Source: Desulfovibrio sp. TomC
Lineage (GTDB): Bacteria; Desulfobacterota; Desulfovibrionia; Desulfovibrionales; Desulfovibrionaceae
Direction of reading: 5' to 3'
Length of the DNA: 64,000 nucleotides
NCBI RefSeq assembly: GCF_000801335.2
Contig: NZ_JSEH01000006.1
Span: 173,233-237,232 of the forward strand
Position 1 is the first letter of the stretch. The number at the start of each line of letters is the position of its first letter. Position numbers and translations under genes: made by a program. Positions 53,094-62,132 of the stretch are shown piece by piece. The notes under the pieces were generated by a model. The model had not been told where the DNA came from and did no database searches. It worked only from the letters and a program-made list of their open reading frames with translations.

Positions 53094-55424
53094 CTACACC
53101 AACGGCGTGTTCGCCACGATGCTCCAGACGCCGCAGGGGCAGGCGTTGCCGCAGAAGCCGCAGCCGATGCACTTGTCCGGGTCCGACACCATGGCGAATT
53201 CCTTGCCTTCCTTCTGCTGCCGCGAAATCGCCCCAACCGGGCAGATCGTTTCGCACAGGCCGCAGTCGCGACACGCCCCGCAGGACGAGCACTGGCTGGC
53301 GCAGCTGGTCAGGTCGTTAAACTCCATGACGCGCGGGTCAAAGTATTCGAGCTTGGCCCGCTTGTAGTCGATCATCTGGCGGGTGTCCTCGCACGGCCGT
53401 TTGCCGGTGAGGATTTCGTCAATGGCCCGGGCAGCGTCGCGGCCCATGCCGATGGCCTGGGTGAGCAGGCCGGGTTTGACGATGTCGCCGATGGCGAACA
53501 CCTTGGGATTGGTGGTCTGGTAGATGGGGCTGACCTTCACATGGCCGCGCTCGGTGGCAATGGTGTCGCCGAGGAACTCGATGTCCGGCACGTCGCCAAC
53601 GGACAGGATCACGGTGTCGGCCGGGACGAGTTCCCCGGACTGGAGCATGACCCCTTCGGCCGTGATCTCCTTGGTGAAGCAGGGATACTTGAAGACCGCG
53701 CCAACGGCTTCGGCGTCGTGGCGTTCCTTGCCAAAGGCGGCGGGCTTTTGGATGTCGATGAGCGTAATGGATTCGGCTCCGAAGCGGGCGGCCTCGGTGG
53801 CCACGTCGCAGCCGACGTTGCCGGCCCCGATGATGACCACGCGCTTGCCGACCTTGGCCGTGCCCTTTTTGGCGGCCTTTAAGAAGGTCAGGGCCGGGGT
53901 GGCCAGCTCCTTGCCGGGGACCGGCAGGATGCGGGGCTTGTTGGCTCCGATGGCCAGCACCACGTAGTCGAAGTCGGTGACGATCTGGGCGAACTCGTCG
54001 GCGGAAATCGTCTTTTGCAGCTGGATGTGCGGCAAAATCTCCCGGGCTCGGGCGATTTCGGCCTCCAGCACCTCGGAGGGGATGCGGCTGGACGGAATGG
54101 CGGCCGTGATCTTGCCGCCAAGCTTTTCCGACGGATCGTAGATGATGGCCTCGTGGCCGGCCAACCGCAGCTGCCAGGCCACGGACATGCCGGCCGGACC
54201 GCCGCCGATGACGGCCACGCGCTTGCCGGACAGTTCCGGGAGCTTGGGCATCTTGCCGGCCTTGGCGTTGGCCTTGCCGAGCAGGGCCGTATCAAGGGGC
54301 TTCAGGTTGCCGACATTGCGGGTGCAGCCCTGCATGCACAGGTTGGGGCACAGATAGCCGCAGATGGTGGCCGGGAAGGGCGTGTAGGCCAGGGCCAGAT
54401 CCATGGCCTCGTCCATAAGGCCGTCGCGCACGAGCTGCCAGCGCTCCTGCACCGGGATGCCGGTGGGGCAGCTGGCCTGACAGGGGGACAGATATTTCTT
54501 GTTTTCCCAGACCGGCACGAAGCGGCGCAGTTCGCCGCTGACGATCAGGCCGACAGGGGTCCGGTCGGAATCGTCGAGATCGCCGATCAGGCCGCCGCGA
54601 CCGAGTTCGGCATCCCAGACGTTGGCCCGGAAATCGCTGATGGCCCGGCGCACTTTGCCGGTCTTTTCGTACGGGCTGCGGGCCAGAATAAGCTGCCAGT
54701 CGTCGCGCCCGGCCAGGGAATCAAACAGTTCCGGCTGGCCGATGGCGGCCAGGAACTTGCTCAGATTTTCAGTCAGCCAGGCATAGGCGGCGTCGTCAAC
54801 GGGCACGAGCTTGGCGTCGGCCAGGGAGAAGCCCTTGTACGGCCCGCGGAAGAAGATGCGTCCGCCGACCATGCCGACGCAGGGGCGATAGCCGAGCACG
54901 TTGTCCGGGTTTTGCGGATTGTGGCCGCAGACAACAGCCGTGCCGCCGGCCATGAACTCGGCGAAATAGTCGCCCACGCTGCCGAGAACGAACAGCTCCG
55001 GGGCGTCGTATTTCGGGTTCTGCTTGGTCATGGTCATGCCGCGCGAACCGATGTTGCCGGCGATCATGACCTTGCCCTGGGCCATGGCGTTGCAGGCCCC
55101 GTTGCCGGCGTTGCCGCGCACCACGATCTCGGCCCCGGCGTTGAGCCAGCCGATGTCGTCGGAGACCGAGCCTTCAATGAGGATCTTGGTGCCGGGGAAG
55201 CCCATGGACCCGGTGCGCTGGCCCGGCGAGCCGGTGATGCGCAGGGTGACGGGTTCGCTGCGCGAAACCCACAAACGCCCGCCAATGCCGTGCTGGCCGG
55301 AGGCTTCGACAGTGAGATCGCGCGCGCCCTGGGTCACGGCCTGCTGGATGTGCTCTTCCAGAAGACGCGATTCGACCCGGTGGCCGTTAACAATGCCGTG
55401 TATGGTGACGGTCTGGTGTGCCAT
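53094..55424 (-). CDS. Glutamate synthase: GXGXG domain fused to FAD/Fe-S NAD(P)H-dependent subunit
   Basis: A 776-residue fusion. Residues about 1-245 are the GltB C-terminal GXGXG beta-helix domain (GKVMIAGNIGSRG, GGTAVVCGHNPQNPDNVLG). The rest is the small-subunit-type reductase: N-terminal cluster cysteines (CQASCPTGIPVQ, CGYLCPNLCMQGC), FAD motif VAVIGGGPAGMSVAWQLRLAG, NAD(P) motif VVIIGAGNVGCDVATEA, and two C-terminal [4Fe-4S] motifs (CGACRDCGLCETICPVG; CIGCGFCGNACPCG). It feeds electrons to the FMN subunit encoded upstream. Last gene of the three-gene operon, 38 bases after the FMN-domain gene. Confidence 0.92.
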   Translation of the reverse strand: MAHQTVTIHGIVNGHRVESRLLEEHIQQAVTQGARDLTVEASGQHGIGGRLWVSRSEPVTLRITGSPGQRTGSMGFPGTKILIEGSVSDDIGWLNAGAEIVVRGNAGNGACNAMAQGKVMIAGNIGSRGMTMTKQNPKYDAPELFVLGSVGDYFAEFMAGGTAVVCGHNPQNPDNVLGYRPCVGMVGGRIFFRGPYKGFSLADAKLVPVDDAAYAWLTENLSKFLAAIGQPELFDSLAGRDDWQLILARSPYEKTGKVRRAISDFRANVWDAELGRGGLIGDLDDSDRTPVGLIVSGELRRFVPVWENKKYLSPCQASCPTGIPVQERWQLVRDGLMDEAMDLALAYTPFPATICGYLCPNLCMQGCTRNVGNLKPLDTALLGKANAKAGKMPKLPELSGKRVAVIGGGPAGMSVAWQLRLAGHEAIIYDPSEKLGGKITAAIPSSRIPSEVLEAEIARAREILPHIQLQKTISADEFAQIVTDFDYVVLAIGANKPRILPVPGKELATPALTFLKAAKKGTAKVGKRVVIIGAGNVGCDVATEAARFGAESITLIDIQKPAAFGKERHDAEAVGAVFKYPCFTKEITAEGVMLQSGELVPADTVILSVGDVPDIEFLGDTIATERGHVKVSPIYQTTNPKVFAIGDIVKPGLLTQAIGMGRDAARAIDEILTGKRPCEDTRQMIDYKRAKLEYFDPRVMEFNDLTSCASQCSSCGACRDCGLCETICPVGAISRQQKEGKEFAMVSDPDKCIGCGFCGNACPCGVWSIVANTPLV

Positions 55425-55462
55425 GTCTTGCTGCCTTGGTGCGTAGGGGTATGACGCCCGGG

Positions 55463-57097
55463 TTAGACCACGTATTTGATCTTGAGCCGCTCGGCCACGT
55501 GGTAGTCGCTGATGCCCAGACCGTCGGACATGCCGATGGGGAGCGAGGTGGAGCGACCCAGCGGGGCGACGATCTTGCGCAGTTCGGTGTCGAAGGACAG
55601 GAAGACGTCAACCAGACGCTCGGCCACCTTTTCGGGATCGAGCCGGCGGTACACGCGCGGGTCCTGGGAGGTGATGCCCTTGGGGCACACGCCGATGTTG
55701 CAGACGTTGCAGCGGTCGTGCTCGGAACCCACGCACCCGGCCGCGGACTGCATGATGTACTTGCCGGACTGCACGGCGCTGGCGCCGAGCATGATCAGGG
55801 CGGCGGCGTTGGCGGCCAGATTGCCGTTTTTGCCGATGCCGCCGCCGGCCATGAGCGGAATCTCGTTCTGCTTGCCGGAGATGACCAAGTTTTCGTAGCA
55901 GTCGCGCAGGTTGGTGGCGATGGGGTGGCCCATGTGGTTCATGGAGACGTTGTAGGCCGCGCCGGTGCCGCCGTCCTCGCCGTCGATGGCCAGGCCCGCG
56001 GCGTAGGGGTTGCGCACGAGGTTGTTGAGCACTGCCGTCGCGGTCGTGGTGCCGGAGATCTTGGGGTAGACCGGGACGCGAAATCCCCAGGCCATGGACA
56101 TGGACTGGATCATCTTGGCCACGGATTCCTCAATGGAATACTGGGTCTGGTGGGTCGGCGGGCTTGGCAGGGACACGCCCTGGGGCACGCCGCGGATGGC
56201 GGCGATGAGCTTGTTGACCTTGTACCACATGAGCAGGCCGCCGTCGCCGGGCTTGGCTCCCTGGCCGTACTTGATCTCGATGGCGCAGGGGTCTTCCTTC
56301 ATGTCGGGCAGGGCTTTGATGATTTCATCCCAGCCGAAGTAGCCCGAGGCGACTTGCAGGATCATGTACTTGAGAAAGCGCGAGCGGAGCAGGCGCGGCG
56401 GACAGCCGCCTTCGCCGGTGCACATGCGCACCGGCATGCCCATCTCCTCGTTGAGATAGGTCACGCCCATGACGAGGCCTTCCCACATGTTGGGGGAGAG
56501 CGCGCCAAAGGACATGGAGCCGATCATCAGCGGATAGATTTCGCGCACCGCCGGCACCCAGGCATTGTCCGCCAGGGCGGCGAGGCCTTCCTCGGGGGGC
56601 TGGATGCGGCCGAGAAGCGTACGCAGCTCGAACTCGTGGCGGCCGGCGTCCAGGGCCGGGTCGGTGAGCATGGAGATGCGGATGAATTTGATCTGGTCGA
56701 GCAGGCTGCCGCCGTCGTTTCGCCGCCCGCCCCGGGTGCGGGCCGCGCCGCCCCGGTTGTTGTGGAACTTGAGCGTCGTTGCTTCCGGACGGAGTCTGGG
56801 AGCAATGGAGTTATTGGGGCAGACCATGTTGCACATGGCGCAGCCGATGCAGCGGTAGGCCGGATCGGTGCGCTGGCGGATGCCATGGTAAATGGCATAG
56901 GAATTGGTGGGCTTTTTGGCCAAAGCCGGGGTGGCCTCGACGGTCCGCTTGCGATGGACGCCAAGTTCGATGGCGTTTACCGGACACACCGCCGTGCAGC
57001 GCCCGCACAGGGTGCAGGTGTTCTTGTCCCACTCAATCTGCCAGGGCAGGTCGTTGACGCTTAGTGTGGACGGGGTAATGACTGCAGCTGATTGCAT
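55463..57097 (-). CDS. Glutamate synthase FMN/Fe-S central subunit (archaeal-type GltB2)
   Basis: A 544-residue protein. Two N-terminal ferredoxin motifs (CTLCGRCTAVCPVN; CIGCAMCNMVCPNN) precede the GltB FMN-binding TIM barrel (about 130-540), with GEGGCPPRLL, IEIKYGQGAKPGDGG and IDGEDGGTGAAYNVSMNHMG as substrate/FMN loops and CNVCNIGVCPKGI as the 3Fe-4S site. It makes glutamate from 2-oxoglutarate and ammonia delivered by the amidotransferase. GAGGT precedes the ATG at 57097; the frame overlaps the amidotransferase gene by 37 bases. Confidence 0.94.
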   Translation of the reverse strand: MQSAAVITPSTLSVNDLPWQIEWDKNTCTLCGRCTAVCPVNAIELGVHRKRTVEATPALAKKPTNSYAIYHGIRQRTDPAYRCIGCAMCNMVCPNNSIAPRLRPEATTLKFHNNRGGAARTRGGRRNDGGSLLDQIKFIRISMLTDPALDAGRHEFELRTLLGRIQPPEEGLAALADNAWVPAVREIYPLMIGSMSFGALSPNMWEGLVMGVTYLNEEMGMPVRMCTGEGGCPPRLLRSRFLKYMILQVASGYFGWDEIIKALPDMKEDPCAIEIKYGQGAKPGDGGLLMWYKVNKLIAAIRGVPQGVSLPSPPTHQTQYSIEESVAKMIQSMSMAWGFRVPVYPKISGTTTATAVLNNLVRNPYAAGLAIDGEDGGTGAAYNVSMNHMGHPIATNLRDCYENLVISGKQNEIPLMAGGGIGKNGNLAANAAALIMLGASAVQSGKYIMQSAAGCVGSEHDRCNVCNIGVCPKGITSQDPRVYRRLDPEKVAERLVDVFLSFDTELRKIVAPLGRSTSLPIGMSDGLGISDYHVAERLKIKYVV

Positions 57098-58191
57098 ATG
57101 GTGACCTCTTGGCATTCGGGGCGCACGATGGCTGTATCCAGGTGCATGGGTTGAAAATCGGCGTACTGGTCGCGGTCGGGGATGGCCGCGTCGAGGCCGC
57201 AGATTTCCGAAGAGAAGGCAAAGATGCCGGGCTTGCCGCCGACCACGCCGGGCCGCAGCTTCTTGCGGTCCTGGACCATGAACATGGTCTTGTCGGGCAG
57301 GCAGCCGATGACGCAGTTGGGACCGTCGATGATGAGCTTGCGGCAGGTCTGCTTGATGCGGGCCAACAGCGCCCGGTCGGCGTGCCCTTCCATTTCGCTA
57401 TCGGACAGCGGCGTGATGACGTGCTTGTAGTATTCGATGCCAAGCTGCAGCCGGTTGATCGTATAATGCATGATATGGGCGAAGACTTCGGAATCGGACT
57501 GATAGCCCATGTAGCCGGGGAACCCGCGCGAGAGCAGGTATTCCCGGATGGGCACAAAGGCCGTGTTTTCGCCGTTGGTCATGGTGCATACGCCCTGCAG
57601 GAAAAACGGATGGCAGGCGTAGAGATTGATGGCGTAGTTGGTGTTCTGCCGGCCCTGGGCCAGGATGCGGCGGCAGTCGAGTTCCGGGCGGGCAAGGCCC
57701 AGGTATTCGCCGATGGCCATGGGGTCGCCGACTTCCTTGACCATGACGGTGTCGGGCCAGAAGGAGAAGACGCGGATGGCCTCGGAGTCCTCGCCCATGC
57801 GGCGCAGTTCCACGCGCATGAGCATGTAGACCAGTTCGCGCTCGGCCTGCGGTTTGGCCTTGAGGTCGGCCGGGGCCTCGTAGGCCCGGGCCAGGTAGGT
57901 GCCCCGGATGGGGGTGCCAAGCGGCGCCTTGGTCTGGGGGATCAGCTCCAGGGTGTAGCGGGTGACGAAGCCGCGTTCGCCCATGAAGGCGTCAACGCGG
58001 TTTAAGCCTTCGTCGGTAAAAATTCCGGAGAGGATGGGTGCGTCCTTCATTTCACCGAAGGGGCCGCCAAGGTCGGAGAGGAACAGGCCAACGCCTGATC
58101 CGTCGTGCCCTTCCTTCATGACGTTAAGCGCCTCGATGGCGCGCATGGGGGACACTGGGTCCCGGCTGCTGAGGGCGAATAAGCGGCACAT
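57061..58191 (-). CDS. Glutamate synthase class II glutamine amidotransferase subunit
   Basis: A 376-residue Ntn-type glutaminase. After Met removal Cys2 (MCRLFALSS) is the nucleophile. HDGSGVGLFLSDLGG and QNTNYAINLYACHPF fit the GATase_2 fold. It releases ammonia from glutamine for the FMN subunit. GGAG lies about seven bases before the ATG. First gene of the operon; the usual single large GltB is thus split into three polypeptides, as in archaea and many sulfate reducers. Confidence 0.93.
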   Translation of the reverse strand: MCRLFALSSRDPVSPMRAIEALNVMKEGHDGSGVGLFLSDLGGPFGEMKDAPILSGIFTDEGLNRVDAFMGERGFVTRYTLELIPQTKAPLGTPIRGTYLARAYEAPADLKAKPQAERELVYMLMRVELRRMGEDSEAIRVFSFWPDTVMVKEVGDPMAIGEYLGLARPELDCRRILAQGRQNTNYAINLYACHPFFLQGVCTMTNGENTAFVPIREYLLSRGFPGYMGYQSDSEVFAHIMHYTINRLQLGIEYYKHVITPLSDSEMEGHADRALLARIKQTCRKLIIDGPNCVIGCLPDKTMFMVQDRKKLRPGVVGGKPGIFAFSSEICGLDAAIPDRDQYADFQPMHLDTAIVRPECQEVTICNQLQSLPRPH

Positions 58192-58499
58192 GGTCTACTC
58201 CGAATGATCGAATTCTCATTAAGGGGGGTTTTTTCATAGTTACAAAATGGACTACCGTAAAGCACAAAATCAAATTCGGTGGCTCAGGGGCACAAAAATG
58301 AGCAAATACAGGCGGTAGCGAGGGAGGTTCTCGGCTGCTTGCCAAGGCGTTTTCGCCGGTTTTGGCAAGGTGGCGGTGTGCCTGTCGGACAGGACCAGCC
58401 GGATGTTCGGTTTTGGCGACGTTTCGTCGGCGCCGGCGGCAGGGGAGGCTGGGAGCATCGTTCGTTTGGCCGTGCCCGACTTCTCAAATAGGACTTTCG

Positions 58500-58532
58500 G
58501 CCGGGTGGTCAAGCCGCCCGGCAACTTTTTTT
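58500..58532 (+). terminator. Rho-independent terminator on the plus strand, orphan
   Basis: GCCGGGTGG and CCGCCCGGC form a 9-bp stem with a 5-base loop and are followed by seven Ts. The flanking genes are both on the minus strand. The 483-base gap 58192-58674 otherwise holds no gene I can support; it should contain the promoter of the glutamate synthase operon. Confidence 0.65.
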
Positions 58533-58674
58533 GCGTACCGGCCTGTGCCGAATAATCTTCGGAGGAAGGTCAGCGACCGGGCTGGCGGGCCGAAGCATCG
58601 GCATCCCGGCCGGGAACGGCAGGACGGGCGGCCCGACCCGGCAGACGCCGGGGCGGACCGTCCGCCAGATTCGA

Positions 58675-59625
58675 TCAGTCGGCCGGAGCGGCCAGGATCT
58701 CGGCGGCCGGGAACGGCTTGGCCAGCAGGCCATAGCGGGCGGCCACGTCGATGATGCCGGTCAGGGCGGCCGGAGCCAGGGTTTCGGGAAAGCGCGGCAG
58801 CACGATGTTGGCGGCCAGTTCCGGGGCCAGCTTGGTGCGCTGGCTCAACATGGTCCGGGCCTGGTTCGGATGGGCGGCAATAAAGGCCGAGGCCTTGGTC
58901 ACGGCCCGCAAAAAGGCCGCCGCTTCGGTTGGATGGGCCTTGAGCCAGGCCTTTTTGGCGAACCAGCCGCCGATAAGATAGGGGCTGCCGAAGGCGGCAT
59001 GGGGCGAGGGATCGAGCACCTTGGCCGCGCCGCGCGATACGGCGTCGGTGACAAACGGTTCCAGGACCAGCGCCGCCTGGACCGAACCTTTGCCCAGGGC
59101 GGAAACCATGTCCGGGAAGGGCACTTCCACCAGCCGGATGGCGTCCGGGGCGATGCCGGCCTTCTCGGCCAGGGCGCGCATGGCCGCCTCATTGATGTTG
59201 CCAAGGGTGTTTATGGCCACGGTCTTGCCGGCCAGATCCGCCACCGAAGCGATTTTGGCATCGGCCGCGACCAGCAGGGCGTGGACGTCGTTGCTGCCGG
59301 CCACTCCCTCGGCTCCGGGAGCCAGAAAGGCAAAGTCAAAGCCCTTGGCGTGGGCCAGGATGATGGACACGGTGTTGGACCAGCCGATGGCCAGCTCGCC
59401 GCCTTCCACGGCCGGAGCGATGACCGCCCCGCCTTTCATGGCCAAACCGGTTGCGGCCAGCCCTTCGGCAGCAAAATAGCCCAGGTCCTCGGCCACGTAA
59501 TATTGCAGGCAGTCGCCTACCGGGATGTAGCCGATTTTGATGGCGGTCGGATCGGCGGCCAGGGCGGCAGTGGCCGCCAGCAAGGACAGGAGCAGGGCGC
59601 AGCAGGCGCAGGCAGTGGCTTTCAT
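58675..59625 (-). CDS. ABC transporter substrate-binding protein (NitT/TauT/SsuA type)
   Basis: A 316-residue periplasmic protein. Signal peptide about 1-23 (ending ALA). The mature part starts with IKIGYIPVGDCLQYYVAEDLG and has KGGAVIAPAVEGGELAIGWS, DLAGKTVAINTLGNINE and VQAALVLEPFVTDA, typical of sulfonate, nitrate, taurine or thiamine-precursor binding proteins. GGGAGG precedes the ATG. It belongs with the ATPase and permeases at 61.4-63.9 kb, but a plus-strand gene lies between. Substrate unknown. Confidence 0.92.
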   Translation of the reverse strand: MKATACACCALLLSLLAATAALAADPTAIKIGYIPVGDCLQYYVAEDLGYFAAEGLAATGLAMKGGAVIAPAVEGGELAIGWSNTVSIILAHAKGFDFAFLAPGAEGVAGSNDVHALLVAADAKIASVADLAGKTVAINTLGNINEAAMRALAEKAGIAPDAIRLVEVPFPDMVSALGKGSVQAALVLEPFVTDAVSRGAAKVLDPSPHAAFGSPYLIGGWFAKKAWLKAHPTEAAAFLRAVTKASAFIAAHPNQARTMLSQRTKLAPELAANIVLPRFPETLAPAALTGIIDVAARYGLLAKPFPAAEILAAPAD

Positions 59626-59801
59626 AGGGCCTCCCGTGGCGTGTGTCGCACCACTTTGACACAAATCCGGGTTTGGCGGAATCGAAAATGGCGGCATCCC
59701 TGCAAACATTGTTCCCCCCTTCCCCCGACTGTTGGTCTGGGTAGTCAGACCGGTCAAGCCCGTTGTGTCGGTTGCAGCGTGATGCTGCTCCGTAGACAGC
59801 A

Positions 59802-59821
59802 GGTGTATTTTATTATACACC
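59802..59821. promoter_or_regulatory. Palindromic site in a divergent promoter region
   Basis: GGTGTA, 8 AT-only bases, TACACC, between the binding-protein gene (-) and the secreted-protein gene (+). Possible operator; TATTATA inside could serve as a -10. Confidence 0.35.
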
Positions 59822-59923
59822 ACAGGACTCTTTTGCCATGGTGCAACTCGTCGCAATGCTAACGATTGTTTGCGGCAAACGGCTGGGAACGCGCGGCCCG
59901 TTATAAAGCAGAAGGAGATGGAT

Positions 59924-61363
59924 ATGAGGTCTATTCTCTGTAGTGTAGCGACTGTTGTTTTAAGTATTTTCGCTGTCCAAGCTTTGGCGCAAAACACGGA
60001 ACTTCAATATAGCCTCAAACGTTTCTATTATAGCGATGCAAAACGAACGCTTGACTACGATTTTTCGGCAGGAACACAGGAGGCATTGTCGTGCTGTACG
60101 GGAGTTGATCAACTGTTGGTTCCCGGAAGCGCTCAAACTGGTACCAATCAGCTCGCATTTGCCCTCAACATGAACCATGAGCACTTCACTCTGGACACCA
60201 GTGCCCAGGCCCTGGTGCTCAAGGGGACCATGGAAACCGTCCAGGGCTGCACGAGCATGGCCTGTTCCGCCTCAGGGGCAATGGAATACACCGACGGCAT
60301 TTTCGAAATCACCGATGCCCTGCCCCGGGCCACGACAGCCTTTTTCCATGCCGTGCGCCTGTCCGATTTCAAGGCCTTTTCCTCGGAGAAATACAACGCC
60401 TTCACTTACGGCTTCCAGGGCAACAACCTGACCAGCGGCGGCAGCTACCCCCAGGCCAGGATCACGGCCAAATGGATCAAGGGGTTCTATTGCGGCCGGC
60501 TGTTTGCCGGCGAACTGGTGTTGGAAAATACCGTCTACAACAACTCCAGCGTGTTGTGGCAGTACAAGGTGGCCAACGGCGGCGGACAGTCCGTGTCCGG
60601 CCTGACCGACCCGACCACGGCCGTGGTCGACTTGGCCATTGAGGGCGTGGAAGGCGGGGCTAGGGTCAATTTCTATTACCGCACCGGCGGGACGCAGTCC
60701 GGCATGGACAAGGCCAGCGGCGGCTGGACCCTCTACGCCAGCTACGACAACGCGGCCCTGCCGTTTTACGGCTATCCGGTCAATAAGGGCCTGCTGACGC
60801 TGTCCGCCTCGGATCTGGCCTATCCCCCCACCGTGCCCACGGACAATCCCATCAACAGCGCCCAGTCCATCGCGGTGACGGAGTATTCCACCGAGTCGGC
60901 TTCAGCCGGGGACCTGTCGCGCGACTACCGCGTCATCAATTTTGAGCCGGCCAGCAACGTCAAACGCATCGTCTACACCTGCACGTCCGGGGCGTTGACC
61001 GCCATCCGGGCCGCTTTTTCCGGCCTGGACAAGAGTCCGTCCCAGCTCAACATCGTCAAGTTGCGGCCAAACGGCCAATCCCGGCCGTTTAAGACCTACC
61101 GCACGACGTTTAGCGGCGTGGATTCCGGCGATTGGGCCATTGCCGAGGCCTGGGGAACCAATAATTTCGTCCCTGCCGGCCAGTCCATGATCGCCGGGGC
61201 GCAGTACTATCTCTATCTCTTTATCCGGGACAACGATCCGGACTACGATCTGAATATGACGGCAGGGATTATCGAGGACCCGGCTGTGCTTGGCATCGGC
61301 ACCCCAGGCCTCCGTGCGCCCGCAGGGGGGCCAACCATGCTGCTGCTTGAGGGGGCGCAGTAG
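59924..61363 (+). CDS. Secreted protein of unknown function
   Basis: A 479-residue protein with a signal peptide (about 1-22, ending ALA). The mature part is beta-rich with Gly/Ser/Thr-rich loops and several Cys pairs (SCCTGVDQ, GCTSMACSASGA). The C-terminal third (VKRIVYTCTSGALTAIRAAF, QYYLYLFIRDNDPDYDLNM) looks like a carbohydrate-binding or adhesin-type sandwich, but no family is certain. AAGGAG precedes the ATG at 59924 by six bases. It ends seven bases before the convergent permease gene and lies inside the ABC transporter locus, so it may act on or sense the same substrate. Confidence 0.75.
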   Translation: MRSILCSVATVVLSIFAVQALAQNTELQYSLKRFYYSDAKRTLDYDFSAGTQEALSCCTGVDQLLVPGSAQTGTNQLAFALNMNHEHFTLDTSAQALVLKGTMETVQGCTSMACSASGAMEYTDGIFEITDALPRATTAFFHAVRLSDFKAFSSEKYNAFTYGFQGNNLTSGGSYPQARITAKWIKGFYCGRLFAGELVLENTVYNNSSVLWQYKVANGGGQSVSGLTDPTTAVVDLAIEGVEGGARVNFYYRTGGTQSGMDKASGGWTLYASYDNAALPFYGYPVNKGLLTLSASDLAYPPTVPTDNPINSAQSIAVTEYSTESASAGDLSRDYRVINFEPASNVKRIVYTCTSGALTAIRAAFSGLDKSPSQLNIVKLRPNGQSRPFKTYRTTFSGVDSGDWAIAEAWGTNNFVPAGQSMIAGAQYYLYLFIRDNDPDYDLNMTAGIIEDPAVLGIGTPGLRAPAGGPTMLLLEGAQ

Positions 61364-61370
61364 CCGGGAT

Positions 61371-62132
61371 TCAGTCCCGGCCGCCCTTCCAGCCGGCGTG
61401 CCAGCGCAAAAGCCGCGCCAGCGCCCGTTCCAGGCCGGTATTGAGGCAAAGCCCCCACAGGCCGATCATGGCCACGCCGGCGTACATCTCGGGGATGGCG
61501 AAGGTGCGCTGCATGCGCAGGATGTAATGGCCGATGCCGCTTGTGGCCCCGACCATCTCCGAGAGCACGGCCACAATAAGGGCCATGGGCAGGGCTGAGC
61601 GGAACCCGGCCGCCACGCTCGGGCCGGCCGCCGGCAGGATGACCCCGAAGAGCAGGTCGCGCCGGGTCAGGCCGTAAGCGCCGGCGGTCAGGCGAAAGCC
61701 CGGATCGACGCCGCGCGCCCCGTCCACCGCCCCGACCAGGATGGGGAAGGAACAAGCAAAAACGATCACCGCCAGTTTCATGCCCGTGCCGATGCCAAGC
61801 AGCAGCATGGCCGCCGGAATGACGGCCGGCGGCGGCACCGGGCGCAGCAGCTCGACCGTTGGGGTCAAAAGGGCCGAAAGCCGGCGCGAGACGCCCATGG
61901 CCAGCCCGAGCGGCCCCATGACGGCCAGGGCAATCAAGAGGCCGGCCACAGCCCGAAGCACCGTGGAGAGGGCTTGCTCCGGCAGCAGGCCCGAGACGGT
62001 CAGGTCCCAAAACGTCGCGGCAATGGTCGAAACCGGCGGGAAATAGAGCCGCGAGACGAGGCCGGACCGCGACAGCGTCTCCCAGGCCCCGGCCAGGGCG
62101 CAAAATACGAGCAGTCCGGACAGGCGTTTCAT
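61371..62132 (-). CDS. ABC transporter permease (SsuC/TauC type), second
   Basis: A 253-residue membrane protein with six helices. The EAA loop AGAYGLTRRDLLFGVILPAAGPSVAAGFRSAL is near residue 150. LRPVPPPAVIPAAMLLLGIG is typical of the sulfonate/nitrate group. ATGA overlap with the first permease gene. Two different permeases in one operon suggests a heterodimer, whereas most SsuC-type systems use one. Confidence 0.92.
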   Translation of the reverse strand: MKRLSGLLVFCALAGAWETLSRSGLVSRLYFPPVSTIAATFWDLTVSGLLPEQALSTVLRAVAGLLIALAVMGPLGLAMGVSRRLSALLTPTVELLRPVPPPAVIPAAMLLLGIGTGMKLAVIVFACSFPILVGAVDGARGVDPGFRLTAGAYGLTRRDLLFGVILPAAGPSVAAGFRSALPMALIVAVLSEMVGATSGIGHYILRMQRTFAIPEMYAGVAMIGLWGLCLNTGLERALARLLRWHAGWKGGRD

